DNA from: Bacilli bacterium
GTDB lineage: Bacteria; Bacillota_I; Bacilli_A; RFN20; CAG-826
Length of the DNA stretch: 64,000 nucleotides
Assembly (NCBI GenBank): GCA_900767605.1
Contig: CAAFZT010000015.1
Location: 1-64,000 of the forward strand
Direction of reading: 5' to 3'
The notes under the pieces: model-generated
What the model was told of the DNA's origin: nothing
The model's input: only the letters and a program-made list of their open reading frames with translations
The model's database searches: none
Shown: piece after piece, positions 31,395 through 39,474 of the stretch
Layout of the letters: every line of letters begins with the position of its first letter
Position numbering within the stretch: position 1 is the first letter of the stretch
Program-made: the position numbers and the translations under genes

Positions 31395-31874
31395 ATGTTT
31401 GAAGTGTGTGAAAACGGCTGTTGCTTTGAAAACCTCACCTTGTCGAGTTCCTTGGAAATGGAAGGGGAAGCCCTTGGAGATACCATGAATTTTTTAAGGA
31501 AGCACCTTAAAGACGACCCTAAAGGTTTTATTAAATTGCTCCCTTATCTTCGCCCCTTGTCCCTTCATTTTCGAAAAAGAAAAGTGCTTTATCCCTATTT
31601 GAACGGAGATTCGTTCATCACGGAAAATGATGCCTGTTGGGGAGAATTGGATGCGTTGCTGGATGCGGATGTTTCCTCCATCCCTGTCCATTTATTGAAA
31701 TTTGCCACATTATTTGACGCTTATCTCCGTCACGAAGAAGCTTTGTATCCTGTTTTAGAACGCTTTGACGAGGATACATGCAAAAAAATTGTATCCGATT
31801 GGATCTTCATCGGCTTTTGTTATATCGGATGTAATCCCGAAGCCCAGTCGTTTGTTTATTTTAACGAGAAATAG
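31395..31874 (+). CDS. Hypothetical protein with hemerythrin-like helices
   Basis: 159 aa from ATG 31395; an upstream in-frame TTG (31359) is not preferred. All-alpha composition. Two segments, HFRKRKVLYPYL (about 64-75) and YLRHEEALYPVLE (about 109-121), resemble the His/Glu helices of DUF438 or hemerythrin-like di-iron domains, but the set of ligands looks incomplete. The N-terminus has Cys at 5, 9 and 10. A weak AAGG lies 8 nt before the ATG. It ends 1 nt before the end of a convergent membrane-protein gene. Function unknown. Confidence 0.55.
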   Translation: MFEVCENGCCFENLTLSSSLEMEGEALGDTMNFLRKHLKDDPKGFIKLLPYLRPLSLHFRKRKVLYPYLNGDSFITENDACWGELDALLDADVSSIPVHLLKFATLFDAYLRHEEALYPVLERFDEDTCKKIVSDWIFIGFCYIGCNPEAQSFVYFNEK

Positions 31875-31875
31875 T

Positions 31876-32262
31876 TCAGGCGGCGCCGTGCTGCAAAATG
31901 CTTAAGGCTAGCAGGACGGAGAAAGCGAGCACGCAAACCATGGAGCAAAAGAAGATGGCATAGCCTACGTTTTTTAGATATTTCCAAGAAATCCATTTCC
32001 CTAATAACGGGGAAATAAGCGAACCAAGCAAGGCAATATCCAAGAAAGAAACAGCCAAATAGCCATATAGGATTTTATCTTGGGCAAAAGTTTTTTGAGT
32101 AAAAAGTGCAGAAAATACCGCGAATAAAAGAAATCCAACCAAAGATAATCCGACGCCTAATCCATAGATTATAAAATCCTCTTTTTTCTTAGAGGAAAGC
32201 AAAATGAAGCCTGCAAAATAGAGGGCGAGGGCTAGAAGAGAAAGAAGTAAAAATAAATCCAT
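31876..32262 (-). CDS. Small integral membrane protein, unknown
   Basis: 128 aa with four predicted transmembrane helices (about 2-23, 31-54, 66-86, 99-123) and a KKKED loop after the first. No recognisable family. It starts 3 nt after the stop of the Fic-like gene, so the two form an operon and may act together. Confidence 0.6.
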   Translation of the reverse strand: MDLFLLLSLLALALYFAGFILLSSKKKEDFIIYGLGVGLSLVGFLLFAVFSALFTQKTFAQDKILYGYLAVSFLDIALLGSLISPLLGKWISWKYLKNVGYAIFFCSMVCVLAFSVLLALSILQHGAA

Positions 32263-32265
32263 GAT

Positions 32266-33219
32266 TTATGCCTTTTTGTATTTTTGATTGCGGTCGGTGG
32301 GTGTGAGGGGGTTAAGCATCACAAGGTATTTGTTGTCCAACCCTGGACGAATATAGTTTTTCTGCAGTCCTAGCCGCGATTTTAAGCCCAAGAGACCGCA
32401 AAGTTCTTGGGCGCTATAAAAGCGGCCGTCTTCCATTTTGGATAGAAGCTTTTCTAATAGCGGGGTTTTGCTTTGAGCAGAACGCAGGGATTTCTTTAAG
32501 GCCTGATTCAAAGCAGTTTCTACGCAAAGCAAGGATTCGTAAAGAAAGGGAGAAGTATCTCCGCTTGCAACCGATTCTTCGTAAGCGTGATCAAGGTCGG
32601 CACGTTTCGATAGCATCACTTGGAATAAAGGAAGGTCCATCAGGTCTTTGCAGTAATGAACGAGAATGGCCTTCATTAAATAAAGAGATAACACGATGCC
32701 CGAATGGGAATAAGGCTGAATCGCTTGCATTTGAAAATAGAAGAGCCCGCTTAAGCACAGAGGGTGAATCCTTTCCTGACTGCTATTTTGGAAACGATAA
32801 ATCGCTTGCAACATGGGCTCGATCTTGGCTTTTAAAGGAACGGTATAAGCAAAATCTTCCGCCTTTCTCCCACATCGGCGAGGGGCTCCAAGAGGGAAAT
32901 AGGCTTTTTCAAATTGATCCATAAACTCCATGTCGAAGGGGTTGATTTTTGACATTGCCTTAATAAGAGCGAATAAACCTTCGGCTTGAGGAAGCGTAGA
33001 AAGCCCGCCTTCTCCTAAAGCGCGGAATTGGCTGGGAGTAAGGCTTATTCCGTCAAAGGACAGAAGCGCTTTGGCTTCTTTTGCCATATTTTCTTCGTCG
33101 GGATGATGAGAGGATAAAACGGAAAATCGTCCCACTTGAAAGGCGATTTCACTTGTCTTTAAAAGCAATTCGTTGTTCAGCGTATAAACGCAATTATAGG
33201 GGGCATTTATCTTTGACAT
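32266..33219 (-). CDS. Degenerate Fic-like protein
   Basis: 317 aa. FYFQMQAIQPYSHSGIVLSLYLMKAIL (about 162-188) occupies the place of the Fic core HPFxxGNGRxxR but has Gln for the catalytic His, Tyr for Phe, and lacks the GNGR nucleotide loop. An upstream SFDGISLTPSQF (about 54-65) resembles the Fic inhibitory-helix region (S/TxxxE). The C-terminal 70 residues look like a winged helix. AMP transfer is therefore unlikely; it may be a DNA- or protein-binding relic. Minus-strand TAAAAT (33226-33231) ends 6 nt before the ATG and there is no ribosome site, suggesting a leaderless message. Fold assignment is by motif order only. Confidence 0.5.
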   Translation of the reverse strand: MSKINAPYNCVYTLNNELLLKTSEIAFQVGRFSVLSSHHPDEENMAKEAKALLSFDGISLTPSQFRALGEGGLSTLPQAEGLFALIKAMSKINPFDMEFMDQFEKAYFPLGAPRRCGRKAEDFAYTVPLKAKIEPMLQAIYRFQNSSQERIHPLCLSGLFYFQMQAIQPYSHSGIVLSLYLMKAILVHYCKDLMDLPLFQVMLSKRADLDHAYEESVASGDTSPFLYESLLCVETALNQALKKSLRSAQSKTPLLEKLLSKMEDGRFYSAQELCGLLGLKSRLGLQKNYIRPGLDNKYLVMLNPLTPTDRNQKYKKA

Positions 33220-33378
33220 GACTATATTTTATCACTTTTTACGCAATGTTAAATTGCGGATGTATATATTCCTGTATATATTTTATCTCCCTCTTTCTTA
33301 ACCAAGATTTTTTGAATGAAAACGAAAAATGACGCTGTCCCCCTTGACCAAGGCCATCCTCCTCCTAAAAATAAAGGC

Positions 33379-33906
33379 ATGAGTTATTCGTATTTTAGTT
33401 ATGAAACCGAATTGGGCGAGATGACCTTGGTTTCGAATGGCAAGGCGATTGTTACCGTCTTGTTTGGATCCGGCACGCTTCCTGGATGCTTCCGTGAGGA
33501 AGACAGCATTCTTATCGAAGCGATCCAGGAATTGAACCAATATATCGCTGGTCAGCGGAAAGAATTTAGCATACCCGTCGACCCTTTAGGGTCCGATACG
33601 GAACGCAAAATTTATTTTTATGTGCGTGACCATGTCGCCTATGGTAAATTCACCACCTATGAACGGATTGCAAGGGAACTCGATCTCCCTCTAGAAACGG
33701 TGGAAGAAGCGCTCCACACGAATTCGTGTCCCATTTGGATTCCCTGCCATCGCGTGATTGGAGCCGATAAGAAATTAAGGACTTATGTTGGCGACCGTCT
33801 CAAAATGAAAAAAGGGCTTCTGGCCTTCGAACATCAACATGTGAATCGTGACTTCGTTGCCCCGAATTATCATGATGATGACGAAGACTCGGGTTATAAA
33901 ATTTAG
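33379..33906 (+). CDS. ogt: Methylated-DNA--protein-cysteine methyltransferase (Ogt/MGMT family)
   Basis: 175 aa from ATG 33379 (MSYSYFSYETELGEM). The active site WIPCHRVIG (Cys acceptor in PCHRV) and the following KLRTYVGDRLKMKKGLLAFE are family hallmarks; the usual NP before it is NS here. It removes alkyl groups from O6-guanine by a single-use transfer to Cys. TTGACC-16-TAAAAA (33344-33371) ends 7 nt before this ATG with no ribosome site, so a leaderless start is chosen over the ATG at 33316. Confidence 0.9.
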   Translation: MSYSYFSYETELGEMTLVSNGKAIVTVLFGSGTLPGCFREEDSILIEAIQELNQYIAGQRKEFSIPVDPLGSDTERKIYFYVRDHVAYGKFTTYERIARELDLPLETVEEALHTNSCPIWIPCHRVIGADKKLRTYVGDRLKMKKGLLAFEHQHVNRDFVAPNYHDDDEDSGYKI

Positions 33907-33930
33907 ACTGGATATTCGGCAATAGACCAT

Positions 33931-34443
33931 ATGGATAATAACAAAGGGCAAGCGTCATATTATCGGCGGAGTGTAAAAACGAAGGCGATTATCACTTTGG
34001 TAATTGGCTGCATTTTAACTTCTGATGGTCTTATGTCTCTTTTAAGCCTTTTGCTTTTGCCCTCTCTTGAAAAATTATACGAAAGCATGAATCTTGCTTT
34101 TGATGCTGAGTCCTCCAAAATCACCTTAATTGTGCGTGGGGTTATTTGCTTGGCGGCGGGGATTTCTTTGCTTCTAGTTAGCCTTTTTACCTATCGCAAA
34201 CTGAAAACCATACCGACGGGCCCGGTTTCGGAACCTGCTCCCTATGAGAATTTAGATGATGTGGCAAAAGAAAAGGAAGGGGCGGTAGAGGATGTTACGA
34301 AGTCCCCGGTGGAGCCTAATCACGAAGAAGCGGATTATTCGTCACGTTTAGAAAATCTAGAACAGCTTCATCAAGATGGATTGATGAGTGATGCGGAATA
34401 TCTAAAGAAGCGTTCGGAAATCCTTCACGACGCAGGCTATTGA
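33931..34443 (+). CDS. Membrane protein with C-terminal SHOCT-like domain
   Basis: 170 aa. Two transmembrane helices (about 16-42 and 65-88) flank a short external loop. A charged linker follows, then a C-terminal motif LENLEQLHQDGLMSDAEYLKKRSEIL (about 139-164) of SHOCT type. SHOCT domains are short oligomerisation or interaction modules. No enzyme domain. Separated by 24 nt from ogt; no clear ribosome site. Confidence 0.7.
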   Translation: MDNNKGQASYYRRSVKTKAIITLVIGCILTSDGLMSLLSLLLLPSLEKLYESMNLAFDAESSKITLIVRGVICLAAGISLLLVSLFTYRKLKTIPTGPVSEPAPYENLDDVAKEKEGAVEDVTKSPVEPNHEEADYSSRLENLEQLHQDGLMSDAEYLKKRSEILHDAGY

Positions 34444-34449
34444 ATAATG

Positions 34450-34479
34450 AAAATGGACTCGAATTCGAGTCCATTTTTT
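34450..34479. terminator. Bidirectional terminator between the SHOCT gene and thrS
   Basis: AAAATGGACTCG (34450-34461), AATT loop, CGAGTCCATTTT (34466-34477), then T on the plus strand. Confidence 0.9.
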
Positions 34480-34495
34480 GATTGAAACGCTTCGA

Positions 34496-36391
34496 TTAGA
34501 AGCGGAGTTTTTGGTCAATCGCGTTATGAAGGAGTTTCTTGAATTCTTCCAAGCTGACGGTGATTTGATCCTTTTGGCCATAGATGCGGTAAGTGACCGA
34601 ACCGGATTCGGCTTCGTTATTACCCAAAACAACGGTGTAGGGGACCTTTTCCACTTGGGCCGCGCGGAGACGATAGCCAAGTTTTTCCGTGGCTTCATCG
34701 ATTTCGACACGGAATCCCTCGTTGCGGAGATCTTCGTAAACTTTCTTCGCGTATTCGCCGTGAGCGGCATCGTTAACCGGCAATAAGCGGACTTGGACCG
34801 GAGCAAGCCAAGTTGGGAATGCGCCGCCATAATTTTCAATCAAGATGCCTATGAAACGTTCCATCGATCCGAAGACGACGCGGTGAAGCATGACCGGTTC
34901 AACGTGTTCGCCGTTTTCGTCAATATAGAAGCAGCCGAAGCGGTGCGGCAAGTTGACGTCGAGCTGAATCGTGCCACATTGCCAGGTACGTCCCATGGAG
35001 TCGCGGAGTTTGAAGTCGAGCTTCGGTCCGTAGAAAGCGCCATCGCCCGGGTTGATTTGATATTCATGGCCCGAATCTTTGCAGGCTTGCGCCAAAATCT
35101 TTTCGGAATCATCCCAGAAGGAGACTTCGCCGATAAAATCATCGGGGCGGGTAGAAAGAACGATGCGATAGCTAAGACCAAAGACGTTATAGACTTCGTC
35201 GAAGATGCGCATGATGTTCTTAACTTCGCTTTCGATTTGGTCGCGGCGGAGCAAGATGTGGGCATCGTCTTGGGTAAACGCGCGGACGCGGAACAATCCA
35301 TTCAAGGCGCCGCTGGCTTCGTGACGATGGACGTGACCCATTTCCGAAAGGCGAAGCGGAAGTTCGCGATAAGAATGGATGTCGTTTTTATAAACAAGCA
35401 TCGCGCCCGGGCAGTTCATCGGTTTGATCGCGTAGTCGGTTTCATCGACTTTGGTCGTGTACATGTTGTCTTTGTAGTGGTCCCAGTGGCCGGAAGTTTC
35501 CCACAAAGAGCGCGACATCATGGTCGGGGTCGTGATTTCCTTATAATTTTCACGCGCGTGGAGTTTTCTCCAGTAGGAGGTCAATTCGTTCATCACGATT
35601 TGGCCTTTCGGCAAGAAGAAGGGCATGCCAGGAGCGTAATCGCTAAGCATGAATAAGCCTAATTCTTTGCCAAGTTTGCGGTGATCGTTTTGCTTACGGA
35701 GTTCAAGGATATGAAGATGCTCTTCCAAGGCTTCTTTGGTCGGATAGCAAGTGGCATAAATGCGGGTAAGCATCTTGTTTTTGGAATCCCCTCTCCAATA
35801 GGCACCGGCAACGCTGAGAAGCTTGAAGTGCTTGAGATAAGAGGTATTAGGAACGTGAGGCCCACGGCAGAGGTCGACAAAATCCCCTTGCTCATAAAGA
35901 GAAATCGTTCCTTCGAGTTCCTTGATGTGTTCAACTTTGTAGTGATTGGTTTTAAAGATTTCACAGGCTTCCTCTTGGGAAACTTCTTTTCTCTTGTAGG
36001 GAATAGCTTCCTTCGAGAGTTTTTTCATCTCCGCTTCAATGGCAGGGAAGTCTTTTTCGGTGATCGTGCGGTCGCCGAAATCGACGTCATAATAGAACCC
36101 TTCTTCGATGGCGGGTCCAAAGCCAAAGAGGCAACCGGGATATAGATGCATCAAGGCCTGAGCCATCAAGTGACTGCAGGAGTGGTTAAGCATCTCGAAT
36201 CCATCGGGATCTTCGGGCATAACGAAGCTGATTTCTCCTCCGTTAACGAAATGATTCATGTCGAAAAGCTTGCCGTCTTGACGGAAGGCCAAAGCCTTGT
36301 TTTTCTTTTCTGGATCGACCAATTTCGCGGCTTCAAAGCCATTGATCGATTCCTGAACATCGAATTCTTTTCCAGAATAAACGATTTTCAT
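34496..36391 (-). CDS. thrS: Threonyl-tRNA synthetase
   Basis: 631 aa from ATG 36391, with ribosome site AGGAG (36398-36402); in-frame codons further upstream are T-box sequence. TGS domain (1-60), editing domain (about 65-220; HSCSHLMAQAL, CRGPHVPNT), class II catalytic core (motif 2 RVRAFTQDDAHILL; motif 3 GSMERFIGILIE) and C-terminal anticodon-binding domain. It charges tRNA-Thr and clears Ser-tRNA-Thr. Controlled by an upstream T-box. Confidence 0.97.
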   Translation of the reverse strand: MKIVYSGKEFDVQESINGFEAAKLVDPEKKNKALAFRQDGKLFDMNHFVNGGEISFVMPEDPDGFEMLNHSCSHLMAQALMHLYPGCLFGFGPAIEEGFYYDVDFGDRTITEKDFPAIEAEMKKLSKEAIPYKRKEVSQEEACEIFKTNHYKVEHIKELEGTISLYEQGDFVDLCRGPHVPNTSYLKHFKLLSVAGAYWRGDSKNKMLTRIYATCYPTKEALEEHLHILELRKQNDHRKLGKELGLFMLSDYAPGMPFFLPKGQIVMNELTSYWRKLHARENYKEITTPTMMSRSLWETSGHWDHYKDNMYTTKVDETDYAIKPMNCPGAMLVYKNDIHSYRELPLRLSEMGHVHRHEASGALNGLFRVRAFTQDDAHILLRRDQIESEVKNIMRIFDEVYNVFGLSYRIVLSTRPDDFIGEVSFWDDSEKILAQACKDSGHEYQINPGDGAFYGPKLDFKLRDSMGRTWQCGTIQLDVNLPHRFGCFYIDENGEHVEPVMLHRVVFGSMERFIGILIENYGGAFPTWLAPVQVRLLPVNDAAHGEYAKKVYEDLRNEGFRVEIDEATEKLGYRLRAAQVEKVPYTVVLGNNEAESGSVTYRIYGQKDQITVSLEEFKKLLHNAIDQKLRF

Positions 36392-36404
36392 TTTGATCTC
36401 CTTT

Positions 36405-36607
36405 TCATAAAAAAGTCCCTGCAAAAAATATTTTGCAAGGACGCTAGGGACAACGCGGTACCACCTTACTTCCGGAAATCTCAAACAAGACTCCCGACTC
36501 TTGGCATCCGTTAACGCGGGATGGTGACGCTAAACTCATCGCTTAGTGGCTCCGGAGTGGTGCCAATCTGTCCTTGTATCCAAGGAAGGCTTGTCTCCTT
36601 CAAGGCC
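36405..36607 (-). promoter_or_regulatory. T-box riboswitch of thrS
   Basis: The T-box sequence AAGGTGGTACCGCG (36454-36467, minus strand) matches the conserved antiterminator. It is followed by the terminator GTCC(T)TGCAAAA / TTTTGCA(G)GGAC (36415-36442) and a U-run (36408-36414). The 5' region can form stem I. Candidate Thr specifier triplets ACC lie at 36523-36525 and near 36558-36564; I could not decide between them. Uncharged tRNA-Thr should stabilise the antiterminator and switch thrS on. Confidence 0.92.
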
Positions 36608-36613
36608 AGCAAT

Positions 36614-36641
36614 AGTATAGCCCCCTTTTGTCCCTTTTCAA
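36614..36641 (-). promoter_or_regulatory. thrS promoter
   Basis: Minus strand TTGAAA (36636-36641), 16-nt spacer, TATACT (36614-36619). Transcription starts near 36607 at the T-box 5' end. Confidence 0.75.
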
Positions 36642-36664
36642 GCGTGCTTGCTCGAACAAAATTA

Positions 36665-36913
36665 TTATTCTTTTATTATCGCCTTTAAAAGGGTGCCTAC
36701 GGCTTCGGACTCGATTTGGTGCCCCTCGTCTTGGTAATAAAGCCCGCTTTCGAAGGTTTCTTTTTCCTCCCGACTCATTTGCTGCTCGGCAGAAACGATG
36801 ATTCGTTGGATTTGCTCCCAACTATCGCGATCCCCGTTGGCTAAAAGGGGCAGTACGGTTTGGCGAACCATTTGACCGCGCACTCTAAAATTTTCGGTGT
36901 TGATACCTTTCAT
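36665..36913 (-). CDS. Small hypothetical protein
   Basis: 82 aa, mixed charge, no membrane segment or known motif. Ribosome site GGGAGG lies 9-10 nt before the ATG. Upstream, a TATATT box and the hairpin GGAGGGA / TCCCTCC precede it on the minus strand, so it probably has its own transcript. It ends 24 nt before the thrS -35. Good start signals support a real gene, but the function is unknown. Confidence 0.6.
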   Translation of the reverse strand: MKGINTENFRVRGQMVRQTVLPLLANGDRDSWEQIQRIIVSAEQQMSREEKETFESGLYYQDEGHQIESEAVGTLLKAIIKE

Positions 36914-37091
36914 TGACTATGTCCTCCCAATGATGGAGGGAACCATTTCTGTCCCTCCACCTAATATAGAGTGTTTTTTTAGGATTTTTTGCGAAAAAAG
37001 TTTTTAAGTTTCCAAAAAGGGTATAGTCAATCGAAAAAGAAATTTTCGTTAGTAATTTAGTTTCTTGATAAAGTAATTGAATAGTAAGCGG

Positions 37092-38309
37092 TTAAGCGTT
37101 TTCTTTCTTCTTTGGGGTGACGTCAACGTAGGTGGAAGTATCCGTGGGAGCTAAAACGGTGACGTCTTGTCCATAGATAAATCCCGCGTCGTTTTGAAAG
37201 GCAAAATTCGTCGTGTAATGATCTTCTAAAACCGTCCCTTCAAAGTCGACGCCGCAGAAATAAATTTTGGCCTCGCTATAAGTGAAATAGAGATAGGAAC
37301 GGGTTAAATCCACTTTTTCTGGTGCGGGGAGCTTGTTCAGCAATTTTGTCAGGTCTTCGCTTTTCTCCGCCCCCATGGCGATAAGGTCATAAATGGAACC
37401 ATAATTCAAGGTGTAATGGACGCTATAATCCCCATTATTCATCTTGTAATAGGTTTGTTTATCCGAAATCGTTTTTAGAAGGGTGGTTACCATGGTTGCG
37501 GAATATTTGAATTCCAAAGGGGAGGAGGATTCGGAGGAAGAAGAACTGATATTTTCTTGAATTAAATCCTTCATATAAGCGACGGTTTCGGTGACGTTAA
37601 AGCAAATTTTTGGGTTGCCTAATAACGATTCGCTGGGTTTAATCGATTGGCTGCCATCCAAATAGAAGATGTCGTTTTGCAGATAGGCAAAGGCACCAAA
37701 GCCCTTGGTTCCTTTATCGGATTTGGAGGTTCCATCCACGCTTCCGTTATAAACGTAATCCACTTCTCCGCCCATGGCCCCATATCCATTCATTTTTTTG
37801 GAGTCGCGACTTTTCATTCCCTTAAGTCCAAAAAGAACTTCCACGTCGGAGAGAACGTATAAGGCGTCTCCAGAAAAGACATGGGTTTCTTCGCTCGATC
37901 CGCTATTAGTTGGGATATTTAAGACGTAATTATCCCCCGTCATTTGGATATATCCGCGCCCGTTTTGGCTCAAGGCGCCGATTTCGTCGAGAGCAGGAAT
38001 CGCGTCTAAAGCATCCTCAAAGGCCTTTTTTGCCGGACGTTTATAAATTTCTTTTGTGATTTCCGTTCCGTCAACGGAAGAAGAACTGTGTTCCCAGGTA
38101 AAGGAAGTGGAGGTCGATTCGCTAGAAGGCGTAGACGAAGAGGTGCTACTAGAAGGGACGGAAGAGGCTGCGGAATCGCTAGAAATGCTAGAAGCTGCCG
38201 TGGATTCTGCAGGTGAATTCGATGAACTCGAGGAAGGCTCCGTGCTTTCTCCACACGCGGCTAAAAGAAGCGCGGAAGAGAGAAGAAATACGATGCGATT
38301 TGTTTTCAT
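37092..38309 (-). CDS. Ser-rich surface lipoprotein
   Basis: 405 aa from ATG 38309 with ribosome site GGAGG (38316-38320). Signal peptide and lipobox LLLAAC-G (Cys 21) predict a lipid anchor on the outer membrane face. Residues 25-75 are a Ser/Thr/Pro/Glu linker of low complexity. The folded part (about 80-405) has many beta-type segments and no family I recognise. It may be a substrate-binding or adhesion lipoprotein; context gives no clue. Confidence 0.8.
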   Translation of the reverse strand: MKTNRIVFLLSSALLLAACGESTEPSSSSSNSPAESTAASSISSDSAASSVPSSSTSSSTPSSESTSTSFTWEHSSSSVDGTEITKEIYKRPAKKAFEDALDAIPALDEIGALSQNGRGYIQMTGDNYVLNIPTNSGSSEETHVFSGDALYVLSDVEVLFGLKGMKSRDSKKMNGYGAMGGEVDYVYNGSVDGTSKSDKGTKGFGAFAYLQNDIFYLDGSQSIKPSESLLGNPKICFNVTETVAYMKDLIQENISSSSSESSSPLEFKYSATMVTTLLKTISDKQTYYKMNNGDYSVHYTLNYGSIYDLIAMGAEKSEDLTKLLNKLPAPEKVDLTRSYLYFTYSEAKIYFCGVDFEGTVLEDHYTTNFAFQNDAGFIYGQDVTVLAPTDTSTYVDVTPKKKENA

Positions 38310-38539
38310 AAACAACCTCCACTTTTTGCGTCTTCATTATAAAAGAGGATGAGGCTCGCGCAAGGGAAGGCTGTTAAAATTGCTGAAATGGGGCAAGAAA
38401 AAATAAACGGATTTTTAAGAGTTGTTCGCTTTAAAAATCGAAATGAGAATTTGGGAGAAAAACAACTCAAAAACGAAAATTTTTTTGATGACATTCTATT
38501 CCTCATGCCTTAAATTTCTTACTCGTGGGAGGGGATAAA

Positions 38540-39409
38540 ATGAAAGCAGAAGAATATAGCGACGAGGCGTTAAATGAAAACGCCGCCGATGATGTCATTA
38601 TCGATATGGCAAGCGATTACGATGAAGCCCCGCTCCCTCGAAAAAGATTCGTCGATAAACTCAAAGCCTTTTTCAATTTGCATGATGATTCCGCCTCTCA
38701 CGAAGTGATTCGCGCTCGCATTCGAAGCGGGGGCAAGGTCACGGGAACTAATGCCGTTATTTTAATTTGCGCCATCGCCATTGCTTCTACCGGTCTCATC
38801 ACTTCCTCCATTCCCGTGGTTATCGGGGCTATGTTAATTTCTCCCCTTATGGGAACGATTATGGCGGTAGCCTTTGGCGTAGCAAGCAACGACAGAAAAT
38901 TCACTTTCTCCTCTTTGCGTGGATTTGCCTTTCAGGTGTGCCTAAGCCTACTAATTTCTACCCTCTATTTCTTGATTCTTCCCACCAAGGAACCGACTCC
39001 CGAACTATTAGCCCGTACCGCCCCTTCTTGGCACGATATGGTGATTGCTTGTTTTGGCGGCATCGCCGGAATTGTGGCGACAACGCGTGAAGATAAAGTC
39101 TCCAATGTATTGCCGGGAGTTGCCATCGCCACCGCTTTAATGCCTCCTATTTGCACGATGGGATTTTCTTTAGCGAACGGAGAGTGGCGAATGTTAGCGG
39201 GCGCCGCTTATTTATTCCTCATCAATTTCTATTTGATTTTCTTCACTTCCGTCGTCGTTTTGACGATTCTTTCGGTTCCGCACGTCCGCAAGCTCACCGA
39301 AGCGCAGTGGGATAATTTGCACTTAAAGATGATTCGCAATGCGATTTTATCCTCCATTCCCCTTTTTGTTTTGATTATCTTGATGTCCCTAGGCATCCAA
39401 CCTTATTAA
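38540..39409 (+). CDS. DUF389 family membrane protein
   Basis: 289 aa from ATG 38540 with ribosome site GGGAGGGG; an in-frame GTG at 38525 is within the ribosome site and unlikely. Acidic N-terminal region (1-50), then about six transmembrane helices holding the family motif TGTNAVILICAIAIASTGLI ... VIGAMLISPLMGTI. DUF389 proteins are found across bacteria and archaea and are of unproven transport function. Monocistronic. Confidence 0.88.
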   Translation: MKAEEYSDEALNENAADDVIIDMASDYDEAPLPRKRFVDKLKAFFNLHDDSASHEVIRARIRSGGKVTGTNAVILICAIAIASTGLITSSIPVVIGAMLISPLMGTIMAVAFGVASNDRKFTFSSLRGFAFQVCLSLLISTLYFLILPTKEPTPELLARTAPSWHDMVIACFGGIAGIVATTREDKVSNVLPGVAIATALMPPICTMGFSLANGEWRMLAGAAYLFLINFYLIFFTSVVVLTILSVPHVRKLTEAQWDNLHLKMIRNAILSSIPLFVLIILMSLGIQPY

Positions 39410-39474
39410 TATTTCCTTCCTCTCCCCCGTAGGGGGGCTAGGCAAAGTCCAAAAAGGGTCTATAATTGCCGAGT

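Noticed and set aside
33316..33378. Earlier ATG for ogt
   Set aside because: The segment includes a good TTGACC-16-TAAAAA promoter, and the conserved protein starts at MSYSYFSYE (33379).
36392..36484. N-terminal extension of thrS
   Set aside because: The open frame runs through the T-box antiterminator and terminator; ATG 36391 has the ribosome site.
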